A stretch of DNA of 15,285 nucleotides, taken from positions 49,895 to 65,179 of the forward strand of contig PXRQ01000064.1 in NCBI GenBank assembly GCA_003022005.1. Direction: 5' to 3'. This document shows, piece by piece, positions 1 to 7,196 of the stretch; positions within the stretch are counted from its first letter, which is position 1; each line of letters opens with the position of its first letter. Below the pieces are notes generated by a model, which saw only the letters and a program-made list of their open reading frames with translations, was not told where the DNA came from and searched no databases. Both the position numbers and the translations under genes were made by a program. Source of the DNA: Halobacteriales archaeon QS_5_70_15. GTDB taxonomy: Archaea; Halobacteriota; Halobacteria; Halobacteriales; Haloarculaceae.

Positions 1-93
1 CTCGACGTCTCGAGGGTCGAGCGCGAGCTCGGCCGCCCCGAGCCGTCGATCGGAACGGATCTCGACGCGGTCGAGCGAACGGGGCTCCTGTAG
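1..93 (+). CDS. C-terminal end of an unidentified protein, possibly a dTDP-4-dehydrorhamnose reductase (RmlD-like)
   Basis: An open frame enters from the left edge and ends at TAG 91-93, giving 30 residues that begin LDVSRVERELGRPEPS. The pattern 'LD-x-x-R-x-x-x-x-LG-x-x-x-P' resembles the end of RmlD/SDR-type sugar reductases, where a conserved LD/LN precedes a helix and a final 'W-x-x-GL' region. An RmlA-type gene lies 1.8 kb away, which fits weakly. It converges on the FG-GAP gene, with 22 bp between the two stops. The fragment is too short for a firm family call; codon use and acidic composition support it being coding. Confidence 0.45.
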   Translation, partial: LDVSRVERELGRPEPSIGTDLDAVERTGLL

Positions 94-106
94 CCCCGGA
101 CCGGGG
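94..106. terminator. GC palindrome between convergent genes
   Basis: Immediately after the TAG at 91-93 lies CCCCGGACCGGGG, a 13-bp palindrome that can fold as a 4-bp stem with a 5-nt loop. It sits between two convergent stop codons (93 and 116). No T-tract follows on either strand, so it is at best a weak termination or processing structure. Confidence 0.25.
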
Positions 107-115
107 AAAGCAGTC

Positions 116-1486
116 TCACCCGCCGCCCGCGTACGACAGCACGGCGACGCGCCCGTCCCCGTAGGTCACGACGACCTCCGAACCGCCGTCGCCGTCGAGA
201 TCGGCCGCCGTCGGGTGCGTGTATATCGGTTCGGGACGCCGGTAGCCGGCCAGCACCGCCCCGTCGTCGGGGTCCACGACGAGGACCCGCCCGTCGTTCG
301 TCGCCGCGACCAGTTCGTCGTCCCCGTCGCCGTCGACGTCGGCGAGTATCGGCGGCGGCGTCATCTGGACGTCCGCGGCCGTCAGCGCCGTCGTCCACTG
401 GACGCTCCCGTTCGGCCCGGCGAGCGCGCGGAGCTTCCCGTCCCGGGCGGTCGCGTAGACCTCGGTGACGCCGTCCCCGTCGGCGTCGCCGACGGCGCGG
501 ACCGCGGCGTACGCCCCGAGGTCGCGCCGCCACTCCGGCGCCCCCGACGCGCCGTCGAACGCCACGACGTGGCCCCCGGGCGTCGCCGCGAGGAGTTCCC
601 GGGCCGGGTCGTCGTCGACCTGCCCCGCGGTCATCCACGTCACGCCGCTCCCCTCGGCGACCGACCGGTTCCACGCGGTCGACCCGTCGGCCTCTAACAG
701 GTAGAGTTCGCCGGTCCCGAGCCCGACCGCCAGTTCGGGCTCGCCGTCGGCCTCGAAGTCCGCCACCTCCGGCTGCCCCCACGCGTACGCCGAGAGGTCC
801 CGTCGCCAGACGGTCCTCCCGTTCGAGGAGAAGACGAAGACGGACCCGCGGACGTCGACCACGACGACCTCTGGCGCCGGGTCGGCCACGAGGTCGGCGA
901 CGACCGGACGGGTGTAGCCGTACGCCGAGAGGTTCCGGCGGAACTCCACGTCCCCGGTCAGCGGGTCGTAGGCCGCGACGGCCCGCAGGGTCGAGGTGGC
1001 AAGCACCTCCGTGGACCCGTCGCCGTCGGCGTCGGCCACCGTCGGGTCGGCGACCGAGTGGATGGTGCAGTTCGCGGGTGGGACTGCATCCGACCACCGC
1101 ACGCTCCCGGTCGTCCCGTTCAGCGCGAGCAGGGCACAGCCGCCGGACGTGTGGGCGTGTGCGCGGCCGGTCGACGGCGTTCCCGACCCACCGTGGTGGC
1201 CGGCGTGGCGGTGGGCCTCGCCGCTGACGGGCGCGAAGACGAGCGACCGGCCGTCGACGCGGGCGCCGATCGCCGCGTGGTGGTTGCCGCTGATGTTCCG
1301 TTCGGTCTCGCTCACCCAGAGCGGGGTCAGTTCGTCCGTCCCCGCCGGGGTGGGCGTCGACGGCGCGACCGACGGGCTCGCGACCCGATCGGGTCCGAGG
1401 TAGACGACGGCGAGCGCGCCGGCGGCGGCGAGAAGGACGACCCCGGCGACACCCAGCAGTGCGATCAGCTGTCGCGGGGCGGCCAT
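116..1486 (-). CDS. Membrane-anchored FG-GAP / beta-propeller repeat surface protein with a His-rich loop
   Basis: 456 aa. An N-terminal hydrophobic helix (about residues 6-30) is followed by a Ser/Thr/Pro-rich linker (about 35-52), suggesting export and anchoring outside the membrane. The rest is a repeated beta-propeller: blades carry DxDGDG calcium-type loops followed by x-(E/D)-(V/L), for example DADGDGSTEVL near residue 152, DADGDGVTEVY, DVDGDGDDELV and DLDGDGGSEVV, alternating with PQQ-like 'G-x-x-x-W-x' strands. Residues 92-112 form a His/Gly-rich insert with about six histidines. The start at 1486 is preferred over the upstream in-frame one because GGTGATCC (minus strand, 1491-1498), complementary to the 16S rRNA 3' end, lies 4 nt before it; the 58 residues upstream are basic and look non-coding. 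Molecular role unknown: ligand binding, adhesion or a structural shell are possible. Confidence 0.85.
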   Translation of the reverse strand: MAAPRQLIALLGVAGVVLLAAAGALAVVYLGPDRVASPSVAPSTPTPAGTDELTPLWVSETERNISGNHHAAIGARVDGRSLVFAPVSGEAHRHAGHHGGSGTPSTGRAHAHTSGGCALLALNGTTGSVRWSDAVPPANCTIHSVADPTVADADGDGSTEVLATSTLRAVAAYDPLTGDVEFRRNLSAYGYTRPVVADLVADPAPEVVVVDVRGSVFVFSSNGRTVWRRDLSAYAWGQPEVADFEADGEPELAVGLGTGELYLLEADGSTAWNRSVAEGSGVTWMTAGQVDDDPARELLAATPGGHVVAFDGASGAPEWRRDLGAYAAVRAVGDADGDGVTEVYATARDGKLRALAGPNGSVQWTTALTAADVQMTPPPILADVDGDGDDELVAATNDGRVLVVDPDDGAVLAGYRRPEPIYTHPTAADLDGDGGSEVVVTYGDGRVAVLSYAGGG

Positions 1487-1490
1487 CGGC

Positions 1491-1498
1491 GGATCACC
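1491..1498 (-). promoter_or_regulatory. Strong Shine-Dalgarno that fixes the FG-GAP protein start
   Basis: On the minus strand GGTGATCC sits 4 nt before the ATG at 1486. It matches eight bases of the anti-Shine-Dalgarno complement (GGAGGTGATCC) and supports the shorter start. The rest of the 207-bp gap up to 1693 shows no further gene. Confidence 0.6.
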
Positions 1499-1693
1499 GG
1501 TGCCACTCGTGACTCGTCGGGCGAGAGCGTTGTGGTCCGATCCTCGAACGGGCCGGACGGTTCGACCGGCCGCTCCCGGACGAGTCGGGCCACGGGGCGG
1601 ACGCGCGGCGGGACACCCGAGGGGAGACGGCGCGGGTGACGTCGCCTCCCGGGTCCGCACTCGGTGCCCGCCGGCCGGGAGGGGGACCGGCGC

Positions 1694-1873
1694 CTACATC
1701 CGGTACCGTTCCCGGTCGTCGAGGAACGCCGAGCGGACCTCCTCGGGCAGGTCGGTAAAGCGGAGCGTCGCCCCGCAGTCGAGGCCCGGACAGTGCATCA
1801 CGCGCCGCCGCTCGAGCTCGTTCGCGGCCACGACGGTCCCACAGGTCGGACAGGTGAGCGTGAACACGTTCAT
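1694..1873 (-). CDS. 59-aa zinc-finger protein, haloarchaeal small-protein type
   Basis: The protein begins MNVFTLTCPTCGTVVAANEL. It has a CPTC pair (residues 8-11) and a CPGLDC pair (28-33), four cysteines able to hold one zinc ion, then an acidic/basic helix ending RERYRM. Its ATG (1873) overlaps the TGA of the nucleotidyltransferase gene in an ATGA arrangement, so the two are probably translated together. Small zinc proteins of this size are common and conserved in Halobacteria but mostly uncharacterised; I do not recognise a function. It could bind nucleic acid or a partner protein. Coding status is strongly supported by the cysteine spacing and the tight coupling. Confidence 0.8.
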   Translation of the reverse strand: MNVFTLTCPTCGTVVAANELERRRVMHCPGLDCGATLRFTDLPEEVRSAFLDDRERYRM

Positions 1874-2943
1874 AGTTCGAGTCGCGAGTTCTCCCCGACG
1901 ACGAGGCGGTTTCCCGCCGGGAGGCGACCGTCGGCGCTCTCGACGGTCGCCCCGCGGCCGACGAGGCTGTCGACAAACCGCTCGGCGGTGGCGACGGTGC
2001 TCTCGCCGACGATCACGGAGCTCTCGACCTGTGCGCCGGCGATCCGCGAGTCCGGCCCGATGGAGGTGTACGGGCCCACGTACGTGCCGGACTCGATCAC
2101 CGTGCCGCTCGCGATGGAGGCCGGCCCCCTGACGACGGCGCCGGCCTCGACCCTCGCCCCCTCGTGGAGGTCGACCTGTCCGGCGATCTCCGCGCCGGCC
2201 TCGACCGTGCCCGCGAGGTCGGCGTCGACGTCCTCGAGCAGGAGCCGGTTGGCGTCGATGATGTCCTCGGGCTTGCCGGTGTCCTTCCACCACCCCTCGA
2301 CGACGTGCGAGTCGATAGTGCCGCGGTGCTCGAGCAGCCACTGGATGGCGTCGGTTATCTCGAGCTCGTCCCGCCAGGACGGCTCGATGGCCTCGATGGC
2401 GTCGAACACCTCGGCGGAGAAGACGTAGACCCCGACGAGCGCGAGGTCGCTCGGCGGGTCCTCGGGTTTCTCGACCAGCGCGCGGACCCGGCCCGCCTCG
2501 TCGACGTCGGCGACGCCGAACCGACCGGGGTCCTCGACGTGCTGGAGCGCGATGCCCGCGACGTGGTCGCCCGCCTCGAAGCTCCCGACCAGCTCCGTGA
2601 TCCCCTGCTTGAGGACGTTGTCACCGAGGTAGACCACGCAGTCGTCGTCGCCGACGAAGTCGCGACAGCAGCCCACGGCGTGGGCGATCCCCAGGGGGTT
2701 CCCCTGGACGACGTAGGTGATGTCGACCCCGTACGCGGATCCGTCGCCGAGGTGGGCCTGTATCTCCTCGCGGCCCCTGTTCCCGAGGACGACCGCGACG
2801 TCCGTGATCCCCGCGTCGTGGAGGTCCTCGACGGCGTACTCGATGACGGGCCGGTTCGCCACCGGGATGAGCTGCTTCGGACCGGTGTGTGTCAGCGGGC
2901 GGAGCCGCGTCCCCCGACCGCCACCGAGGATGATACCGTTCAT
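1870..2943 (-). CDS. rmlA: Glucose-1-phosphate thymidylyltransferase, long form (RmlA/RfbA-type sugar nucleotidyltransferase)
   Basis: 357 aa. The enzyme type joins dTTP (or UTP) to glucose-1-phosphate to give dTDP-glucose and pyrophosphate, the first step to dTDP-rhamnose and related sugars for glycans. The N-terminal Rossmann-like domain has the signature GGGRGTRLRPLT (residues 7-18), KQLIPVANRP (23-32), a GNPLGIAHAV loop, VYLGDN with the metal-binding Asp, and WWKDTGKPEDIIDANRLLLE. From about residue 240 a left-handed beta-helix of hexapeptide repeats follows (GAEIAGQ..., GARVEAGAVV..., GTVIESGTYVG...), which marks the archaeal/actinobacterial long form rather than the short bacterial RmlA. 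The start at 2943 puts the nucleotide-binding motif at the usual position and lies 32 nt after a TATA-like box. Its stop overlaps the zinc-finger gene. Substrate choice (dTTP or UTP; glucose or another sugar) cannot be read from sequence. Confidence 0.9.
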   Translation of the reverse strand: MNGIILGGGRGTRLRPLTHTGPKQLIPVANRPVIEYAVEDLHDAGITDVAVVLGNRGREEIQAHLGDGSAYGVDITYVVQGNPLGIAHAVGCCRDFVGDDDCVVYLGDNVLKQGITELVGSFEAGDHVAGIALQHVEDPGRFGVADVDEAGRVRALVEKPEDPPSDLALVGVYVFSAEVFDAIEAIEPSWRDELEITDAIQWLLEHRGTIDSHVVEGWWKDTGKPEDIIDANRLLLEDVDADLAGTVEAGAEIAGQVDLHEGARVEAGAVVRGPASIASGTVIESGTYVGPYTSIGPDSRIAGAQVESSVIVGESTVATAERFVDSLVGRGATVESADGRLPAGNRLVVGENSRLEL

Positions 2944-2970
2944 CCGTTGGTTGGTACGGTACCTCACCCG

Positions 2971-2979
2971 TAATCAATA
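2971..2979 (-). promoter_or_regulatory. TATA-like box for the rmlA / zinc-finger pair
   Basis: On the minus strand TATTGATTA is centred about 32 nt before the ATG at 2943, predicting a start of transcription within a few bases of the start codon, that is, a leaderless or near-leaderless message. It is the most AT-rich patch in the 136-bp gap after trpG. Confidence 0.5.
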
Positions 2980-3079
2980 CCGCCCATCCCACGTGACTCG
3001 CGACGGGAGCCGCCCCCCGGACTCGGGACCCGACGGGACCGGCCCGGGCCGTGGCGGTCGCGTCGAACCGGGCCCCGAA

Positions 3080-3688
3080 CTACACCGTGGCGAGGAAGTT
3101 CTCGATGACGTCGTGGCCGACGCCCGTCAGCACGGACTCGGGGTGGAACTGCACGCACTCGACGGGGTGGTCCCGGTGACGGACCCCCATCACGAGGTCC
3201 TCGCCCGAGTCGGCGGTGGTGGCCGAGACCTCGAAGCACTCGGGCACCTCGGTGGCGATCAGCGAGTGGTAGCGCCCCGCGGTGAACCCCTGCTCGAGCC
3301 CCTCGAACACCCCCCGTCCGTCGTGATCGATGGCGAACGCCTTCCCGTGGACGGGTCGGGGGGCGCGACCGACGCTGCCCCCGTACTCGTACACCGCCGC
3401 TTCGAGGCCGAGACACACGCCGAGGGTCGGAACCGTGGGCGAGAGCTCCCGGAGGACGTCCATCGTGACGCCGACGTCGCGGTCGTTCTTCGGGTGACCC
3501 GGTCCCGGCGAGATGACGATGGCGTCGGGATCCTGTGCGCGGAGCTCCGCGATCGAGGCCGTGTTCCGGAACACGCCGGCGACGTCGGTCCCCGGGAGCT
3601 GGCTCACGTACTCGACGAGGTTGTAGGTGAACGAGTCGAAGTTGTCGACGAACAGCACCCGCCTCGCGGTCGCCTCGGCGACGCTCAT
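3080..3688 (-). CDS. trpG: Anthranilate synthase component II, glutamine amidotransferase subunit
   Basis: 202 aa class-I glutamine amidotransferase that releases ammonia from glutamine for TrpE, the first step of tryptophan synthesis in the cytoplasm. It opens with RRVLFVDNFDSFTYNLVEY, then ISPGPGHP (59-66, oxyanion region), GVCLGLEA (90-97) with nucleophile Cys92, an HGK motif (115-117), and VQFHPES (179-185) supplying His182 and Glu184 of the triad. The residue four after the nucleophile is Glu, where many TrpG proteins have Gln (GHQ); this may be normal in haloarchaea. Its ATG overlaps the trpE TGA (ATGA, 3685-3688). It is last in the trpDFEG operon. Adjacency to trpE makes trpG more likely than pabA. 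Confidence 0.93.
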   Translation of the reverse strand: MSVAEATARRVLFVDNFDSFTYNLVEYVSQLPGTDVAGVFRNTASIAELRAQDPDAIVISPGPGHPKNDRDVGVTMDVLRELSPTVPTLGVCLGLEAAVYEYGGSVGRAPRPVHGKAFAIDHDGRGVFEGLEQGFTAGRYHSLIATEVPECFEVSATTADSGEDLVMGVRHRDHPVECVQFHPESVLTGVGHDVIENFLATV

Positions 3689-5319
3689 CGGGGCAGTTCC
3701 CCCTCCGGGGGCTCCGTCTGGATCCCGATGCGTTCGAGCGCGGTCAGCACCCCGCCCGTCTTCTTCTCGGTCTCCTCGTACTCGCTTTCCGGGTCGGAGT
3801 CGGCGACGATGCCCGCGCCCGCCCGAACGGTGACTCTATCCGCCCCCGCGTCGGTGACTCCCGACTCGACCGTCGCCGTCCGGATGACGATGGCGAAGTC
3901 GGCGTCGCCGGTCCAGGAGTAGTAGCCGACGCCGCCGCCGTAGACGCCCCGGGGCTCGCGCTCGAGCGCGTCGATGATCTCCATCGCGCGGATCTTCGGC
4001 GCCCCCGAGAGCGTGCCGGCGGGGAACGCCGCCCGTGTGGCGTCGAACGCGTCGTACTCGGGGGCGAGCCGGCCAGTCACCGTCGACTCGATGTGCTGGA
4101 CGTGGCTGTACTTCAGCACGTTCATGAACTCCTCGACGCGGACGGACCCGGCCTCGCTCACCCGGCGGACGTCGTTGCGCGCGAGGTCGACCAGCATCGT
4201 GTGCTCGGCGCGCTCCTTCTCGTCGGCGAGCATCTCGCCGGCGAGCCGGCGGTCCTCGACCGGCGAGGAGCCGCGCGAACAGGTGCCCGCGATGGGGTTG
4301 GCCATCACCTCCCGACCCCGCACGGAGACGAGCGTCTCCGGGGACGCCCCCACGACGGTCAGGTCGTCGTGGGCGAGCAGGTACATGTACGGCGAGGGGT
4401 TCACCTCGCGCAGGGCGCGGTAGAGCCCCAGCGGGTCGACCTCGCCGTAGAGCTCCCGCGTCCGGGAGATCACCCCCTGGTAGATGTCGCCGTCGAGGAC
4501 GTGCTCCTTCGCCCGGCGGACCGCGTCCTCGTACTCGTCCTGCGGGTCGGCCGTCTCCCCGCTCCGGACGAACCCGCCCGTCTCGGGCACCGCCGCGTCG
4601 GCCAGCAGCGACTCGACCCGGTCGGCCTCGGCGAGCAACTCGTCGTACAGTTCGTCGGGGTCGTCGCTCTCGCGGACGACGGGGGTGAACACGAGCGAGA
4701 CGGTCCCGGCCTCGTCGTCGAACGCGAGGGTGCGGGTCGCGAGCACGAACTGCGCGTCGGGGAGCCGGGAGTCCGGCCGGTCGAGACCGACCTCGGCGAG
4801 GTGGAGATCGTAGACGGCGTCGTACGCGAGAAAGCCCACGAGGCCGCCGTTCAGGGTCTGCCGGTCGCTGTCGGGGAAGTTCAATCGCGGGACGTCCGGG
4901 AGCGCGGCCCTGAGCGCGTCGACGGTGTCGGCCCCCTCGTCCGTCCCTCCGCTTTCCCCGCCGTCGGCGTCGACCAGCCCCCCGTAGCGCGGGTCGAACG
5001 CCTCGACCTCGGTGCCGTCCGGACCGACCGTGACGACGGCCTTCGGGTCGTAGCCGACGAACGAGAAGCGGGCGTGGCGGTCGGCCCCCCGGTCCGCGGA
5101 GAACGCCCCGTCGGGGTCGCTGGAGGCGACCTTCTCCGCGCTCTCCAGGAGGAACGTGTACGGCGACCGGTCGGCCCCGGTCGTCCGGCCGACGAGCGCG
5201 GCGTAGGCCGCGAGCGGCTCCACGTCGACGTCGAGGTCGACCGCGACCCGGACCACCGCGGGCGCGGCAGCGGCGTGCTCGCGGAACGTCCCGCGGTCGG
5301 TGTCCACGGCGTCGGTCAC
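3685..5319 (-). CDS. trpE: Anthranilate synthase component I
   Basis: 544 aa; converts chorismate plus ammonia to anthranilate with release of pyruvate. LLES at residues 57-60 is the tryptophan feedback-binding motif. The chorismate-binding domain fills the C-terminal half: NPIAGTCSRG near residue 340, then EDRRLAGEMLADEKERAEH, MLVDLARND, VEEFMNVLKYSHVQHIES, and GTLSGAPKIRAMEIID, all catalytic-core signatures. The initiator is GTG at 5319, overlapping the trpF TGA (GTGA); an ATG-only start would cut into conserved sequence. An acidic insert rich in Gly/Glu/Asp lies near residues 117-132, typical of haloarchaeal surface loops. The feedback motif suggests allosteric control by tryptophan in addition to control of the operon promoter. 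Confidence 0.94.
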   Translation of the reverse strand: MTDAVDTDRGTFREHAAAAPAVVRVAVDLDVDVEPLAAYAALVGRTTGADRSPYTFLLESAEKVASSDPDGAFSADRGADRHARFSFVGYDPKAVVTVGPDGTEVEAFDPRYGGLVDADGGESGGTDEGADTVDALRAALPDVPRLNFPDSDRQTLNGGLVGFLAYDAVYDLHLAEVGLDRPDSRLPDAQFVLATRTLAFDDEAGTVSLVFTPVVRESDDPDELYDELLAEADRVESLLADAAVPETGGFVRSGETADPQDEYEDAVRRAKEHVLDGDIYQGVISRTRELYGEVDPLGLYRALREVNPSPYMYLLAHDDLTVVGASPETLVSVRGREVMANPIAGTCSRGSSPVEDRRLAGEMLADEKERAEHTMLVDLARNDVRRVSEAGSVRVEEFMNVLKYSHVQHIESTVTGRLAPEYDAFDATRAAFPAGTLSGAPKIRAMEIIDALEREPRGVYGGGVGYYSWTGDADFAIVIRTATVESGVTDAGADRVTVRAGAGIVADSDPESEYEETEKKTGGVLTALERIGIQTEPPEGELPR

Positions 5320-5927
5320 GGCCCGGCCGTCACCTCCTCGTCGCGCTCACCGGTGCGCTTCGCCCGGCGGACGAACGCCCGGACCGCGTCCCCGTCCTTC
5401 CGCCCCGGCCGGTCCTCGCGCTCGACGCCGCTGGCGACGTCCACCGCGAACGGCCGGACGACCCGTACGGCGTCGGCGACGTTCGAGGGGACCAGCCCGC
5501 CGGCGAGCACGACCGGCACGTCGAGTTCGTGAACCACCTCCCGGGTCCGCTCCCAGTCGTGGGTACGGCCGGTGCCGCCCGCGCCCGCCTCGTCCACGGA
5601 GTCGACGACGAGCCCGTCGACGGCGTCGGCGTACTCGGGCGCGGTGGCGTGGTCCGTGGCGAGGAGGACGTCACCGTCGAACGCCCCGCGGAGCCGACCG
5701 ACCTCCTCGGGCGGGAGGTCGCCGTGAACCTGGACCGCGTCGACGCCGACGCGCTCGGCGAGATCGACACACTCGGCGGCCGAATCGGGCATCGTCACGA
5801 GGACGCTCGTCACGAACGGCGGGACCGCGTCGGCGAGTTCGCGGGCACGGTCCGCCGGGACCGCCCGCGGCGTGTCGACACACACCTTCACGCGCACGGG
5901 TCCGTGGGCGTTCGTGTGGCCGCTCAT
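5316..5927 (-). CDS. trpF: Phosphoribosylanthranilate isomerase, apparently lacking its first beta-alpha unit
   Basis: 203 aa. TrpF performs the Amadori rearrangement of phosphoribosylanthranilate on a TIM barrel. Visible family motifs: VQVHGD (65-70), VVDS with the catalytic-type Asp (107-110), GGTGRTHDW (117-125), LAGGL (141-145) and VDVASGVE (162-169, phosphate binding). The N-terminus is abnormal: VKVC (13-16), where the family has KICG-x-T with the catalytic Cys, runs straight into VDTPRAVPADRARELADAVP, which normally follows the second strand (GADAxGFVF...SPR). About 28 residues covering loop 1, helix 1 and strand 2 seem to be missing in frame. The ATG overlaps trpD (ATGA) and no spare DNA exists to hold the missing part. 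Activity is therefore doubtful. Confidence 0.85.
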   Translation of the reverse strand: MSGHTNAHGPVRVKVCVDTPRAVPADRARELADAVPPFVTSVLVTMPDSAAECVDLAERVGVDAVQVHGDLPPEEVGRLRGAFDGDVLLATDHATAPEYADAVDGLVVDSVDEAGAGGTGRTHDWERTREVVHELDVPVVLAGGLVPSNVADAVRVVRPFAVDVASGVEREDRPGRKDGDAVRAFVRRAKRTGERDEEVTAGP

Positions 5928-6922
5928 GCGCCCGACCGGAGCTCCTCGAGTTTCGCGGCGGCGGCGCCGGCCTCGATGGCCTCGCGGGCGCGGTCGACGC
6001 CTGCCTCGAGCGAGCCGGCCTCGCCGGAGACGTAGATGGCCGCGCCGGCGTTGGCGAGGACGATGTCCCGTTTGGGCCCCTGCACGTCGCCCTCGACGAT
6101 ACCCCTGAGATCGGCCGCGTTCTCCGCGGGCGGACCGCCCGCGACGTCCCCGACGGGCGCCGAGTCCAGCCCGAGGTCCGCCGGCGTGATCGTGAGCTCC
6201 CGGACCGCTTCGCCGTTCGTCTCGGCGGCGGCAGTCTCGCCGTGGAGGGCGATCTCGTCCATCCCCGAGCCGTGGACGACGAGCGCCCGCTCGACGTCCA
6301 TCCGGGCGAGCGCGCGGGCCATCACCGGCACGAGGTCGGGGTCGTACACCCCGACGATCTGGGCGTCCGCGCCCGCGGGATTGGTGAGCGGCCCGAGGAC
6401 GTTGAACACCGTCCGCATCCCGAGCTCCTTGCGCGGCCCGATGACGGCCTTCATGGCGGGGTGGAACACGGGCGCGAGCATGAACCCGATGCCGTCGCGC
6501 TCGATGGCACGCTCCACCGCGTCGGGTTCGGCGTCCACGTTGGCACCCACTTCCTCCAGCACGTCGGCGCTTCCCGAGGAGGAGGAGACCGAGTAGTTCC
6601 CGTGCTTGGCGACCGGGACGCCCGCCCCGGCGGCGACGATGGCGCTCGTCGTCGAGACGTTGATGGTGTCGTGGTCGTCCCCGCCCGTCCCACAGGTGTC
6701 GACCAGCGGGGCCCGGTCGGGGTGGATGGTCCGTGCGGCCGCGCGCATCCCCTCGGCCAGGCCAGCGATCTCGGCCTCCGTCTCGCCCTTCGCCCGGAGC
6801 GCCGCCAGCAGCGCGCCGATCTGTGCCTCCGTCGCCGCCTCGAACACGCGTCGGGCGGCCTCGCGGGCCTCCGACTGGGTCAGGTCCTCGCCGTCGGTCA
6901 CCCGCTCGATGTAGTCCTGCAT
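5924..6922 (-). CDS. trpD: Anthranilate phosphoribosyltransferase
   Basis: 332 aa; transfers phosphoribose from PRPP to anthranilate. Motifs: an N-terminal helical domain (MQDYIERVTDGEDLTQSEA), the PRPP-binding glycine loop CGTGGD (77-82), NVSTTSA (88-94), KHGNYSVSSSSGSAD (106-120, where many bacterial enzymes have KHGNRSVSS), FHPAMKAVIGPRKELGMRTVFN and LGPLTNPAG. The ATG at 6922 is chosen over the upstream in-frame ATG at 6970 because the TATA-like box at 6948-6955 lies 30 nt before 6922 and inside the longer version, and because family proteins begin near here. First gene of trpDFEG; its TGA overlaps the trpF ATG. trpC, trpB and trpA are not in the window; in Haloferax they form a separate cluster. 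Confidence 0.94.
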   Translation of the reverse strand: MQDYIERVTDGEDLTQSEAREAARRVFEAATEAQIGALLAALRAKGETEAEIAGLAEGMRAAARTIHPDRAPLVDTCGTGGDDHDTINVSTTSAIVAAGAGVPVAKHGNYSVSSSSGSADVLEEVGANVDAEPDAVERAIERDGIGFMLAPVFHPAMKAVIGPRKELGMRTVFNVLGPLTNPAGADAQIVGVYDPDLVPVMARALARMDVERALVVHGSGMDEIALHGETAAAETNGEAVRELTITPADLGLDSAPVGDVAGGPPAENAADLRGIVEGDVQGPKRDIVLANAGAAIYVSGEAGSLEAGVDRAREAIEAGAAAAKLEELRSGA

Positions 6923-6931
6923 GGTATCACT

Positions 6932-6971
6932 GATGTACTGGTTCGTGTTATAATGACTATATTCGTACATC
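6932..6971 (-). promoter_or_regulatory. trp operon promoter with flanking 7-bp inverted repeat (candidate operator)
   Basis: On the minus strand the TATA-like box CATTATAA (6948-6955) lies 30 nt before the trpD ATG, predicting a leaderless message. It is bracketed by a perfect inverted repeat: GATGTAC at 6932-6938 and GTACATC at 6965-6971, with centres 33 bp apart (about three helix turns). Each arm contains TGTAC/GTACA, five of the six bases of the TGTACA 'TRP box' bound by TrpY in Methanothermobacter. The repeat is seen directly; its regulatory role is inference. Confidence 0.55.
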
Positions 6972-7070
6972 GGTATAAGCGTGTCGCCATCCGATCCGCC
7001 GCCCGGGTACCGCCCGAGGGCGACGGTTCCGAAACCTTCAAACGTCCGTCCAGGGTACGATGACGCGAAA

Positions 7071-7145
7071 GGGTTCGTGGTCTAGACCGGTTATGACACC
7101 TCCTTGACATGGAGGAGGCCGGCGGTTCAAATCCGCCCGAACCCA
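7071..7145 (+). tRNA. tRNA-Val (anticodon GAC)
   Basis: A 75-nt cloverleaf: acceptor GGGTTCG (7071-7077) pairs with CGAACCC (7138-7144), discriminator A at 7145; D stem GTC/GAC; anticodon stem CCTCC (7099-7103) with GGAGG (7111-7115) and loop TTGACAT, anticodon GAC at 7106-7108; T stem GGCGG/CCGCC with loop TTCAAAT. CCA is not encoded and there is no intron. A TTCAAA-type box at 7036-7042 lies about 32 nt upstream and could be its promoter. The 3' end, from 7130, is one copy of the 17-bp repeat bounding the element that follows, so the gene served as an integration site and was kept whole. Confidence 0.96.
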
Positions 7146-7146
7146 T
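7130..7146 (+). repeat. attL-like 17-bp direct repeat (tRNA-Val 3' end)
   Basis: AATCCGCCCGAACCCAT covers part of the T arm and the acceptor 3' strand of tRNA-Val. It is identical to 11172-11188 and in the same orientation. Confidence 0.85.
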
Positions 7147-7160
7147 CCCTATAACTGGGT

Positions 7161-7185
7161 GGATCACCAGCCTGCGGCTGGATCC
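7161..7185. repeat. Hairpin just after tRNA-Val
   Basis: GGAT and CCAGCC (7161-7172, with a 2-nt bulge) pair with GGCTGG and ATCC (7176-7185) around a TGC loop. It lies between attL and the integrase stub stop codon (7197-7199). It could end transcription of the tRNA or of the integrase, or be an arm-type recombinase site; the sequence does not decide. Confidence 0.35.
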
Positions 7186-7196
7186 TTATTACCGCT

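Noticed and set aside
4093..5532. Long plus-strand open frame opposite trpE
   Set aside because: Antisense shadow of trpE/trpF in very GC-rich DNA; basic, repetitive composition without family motifs.
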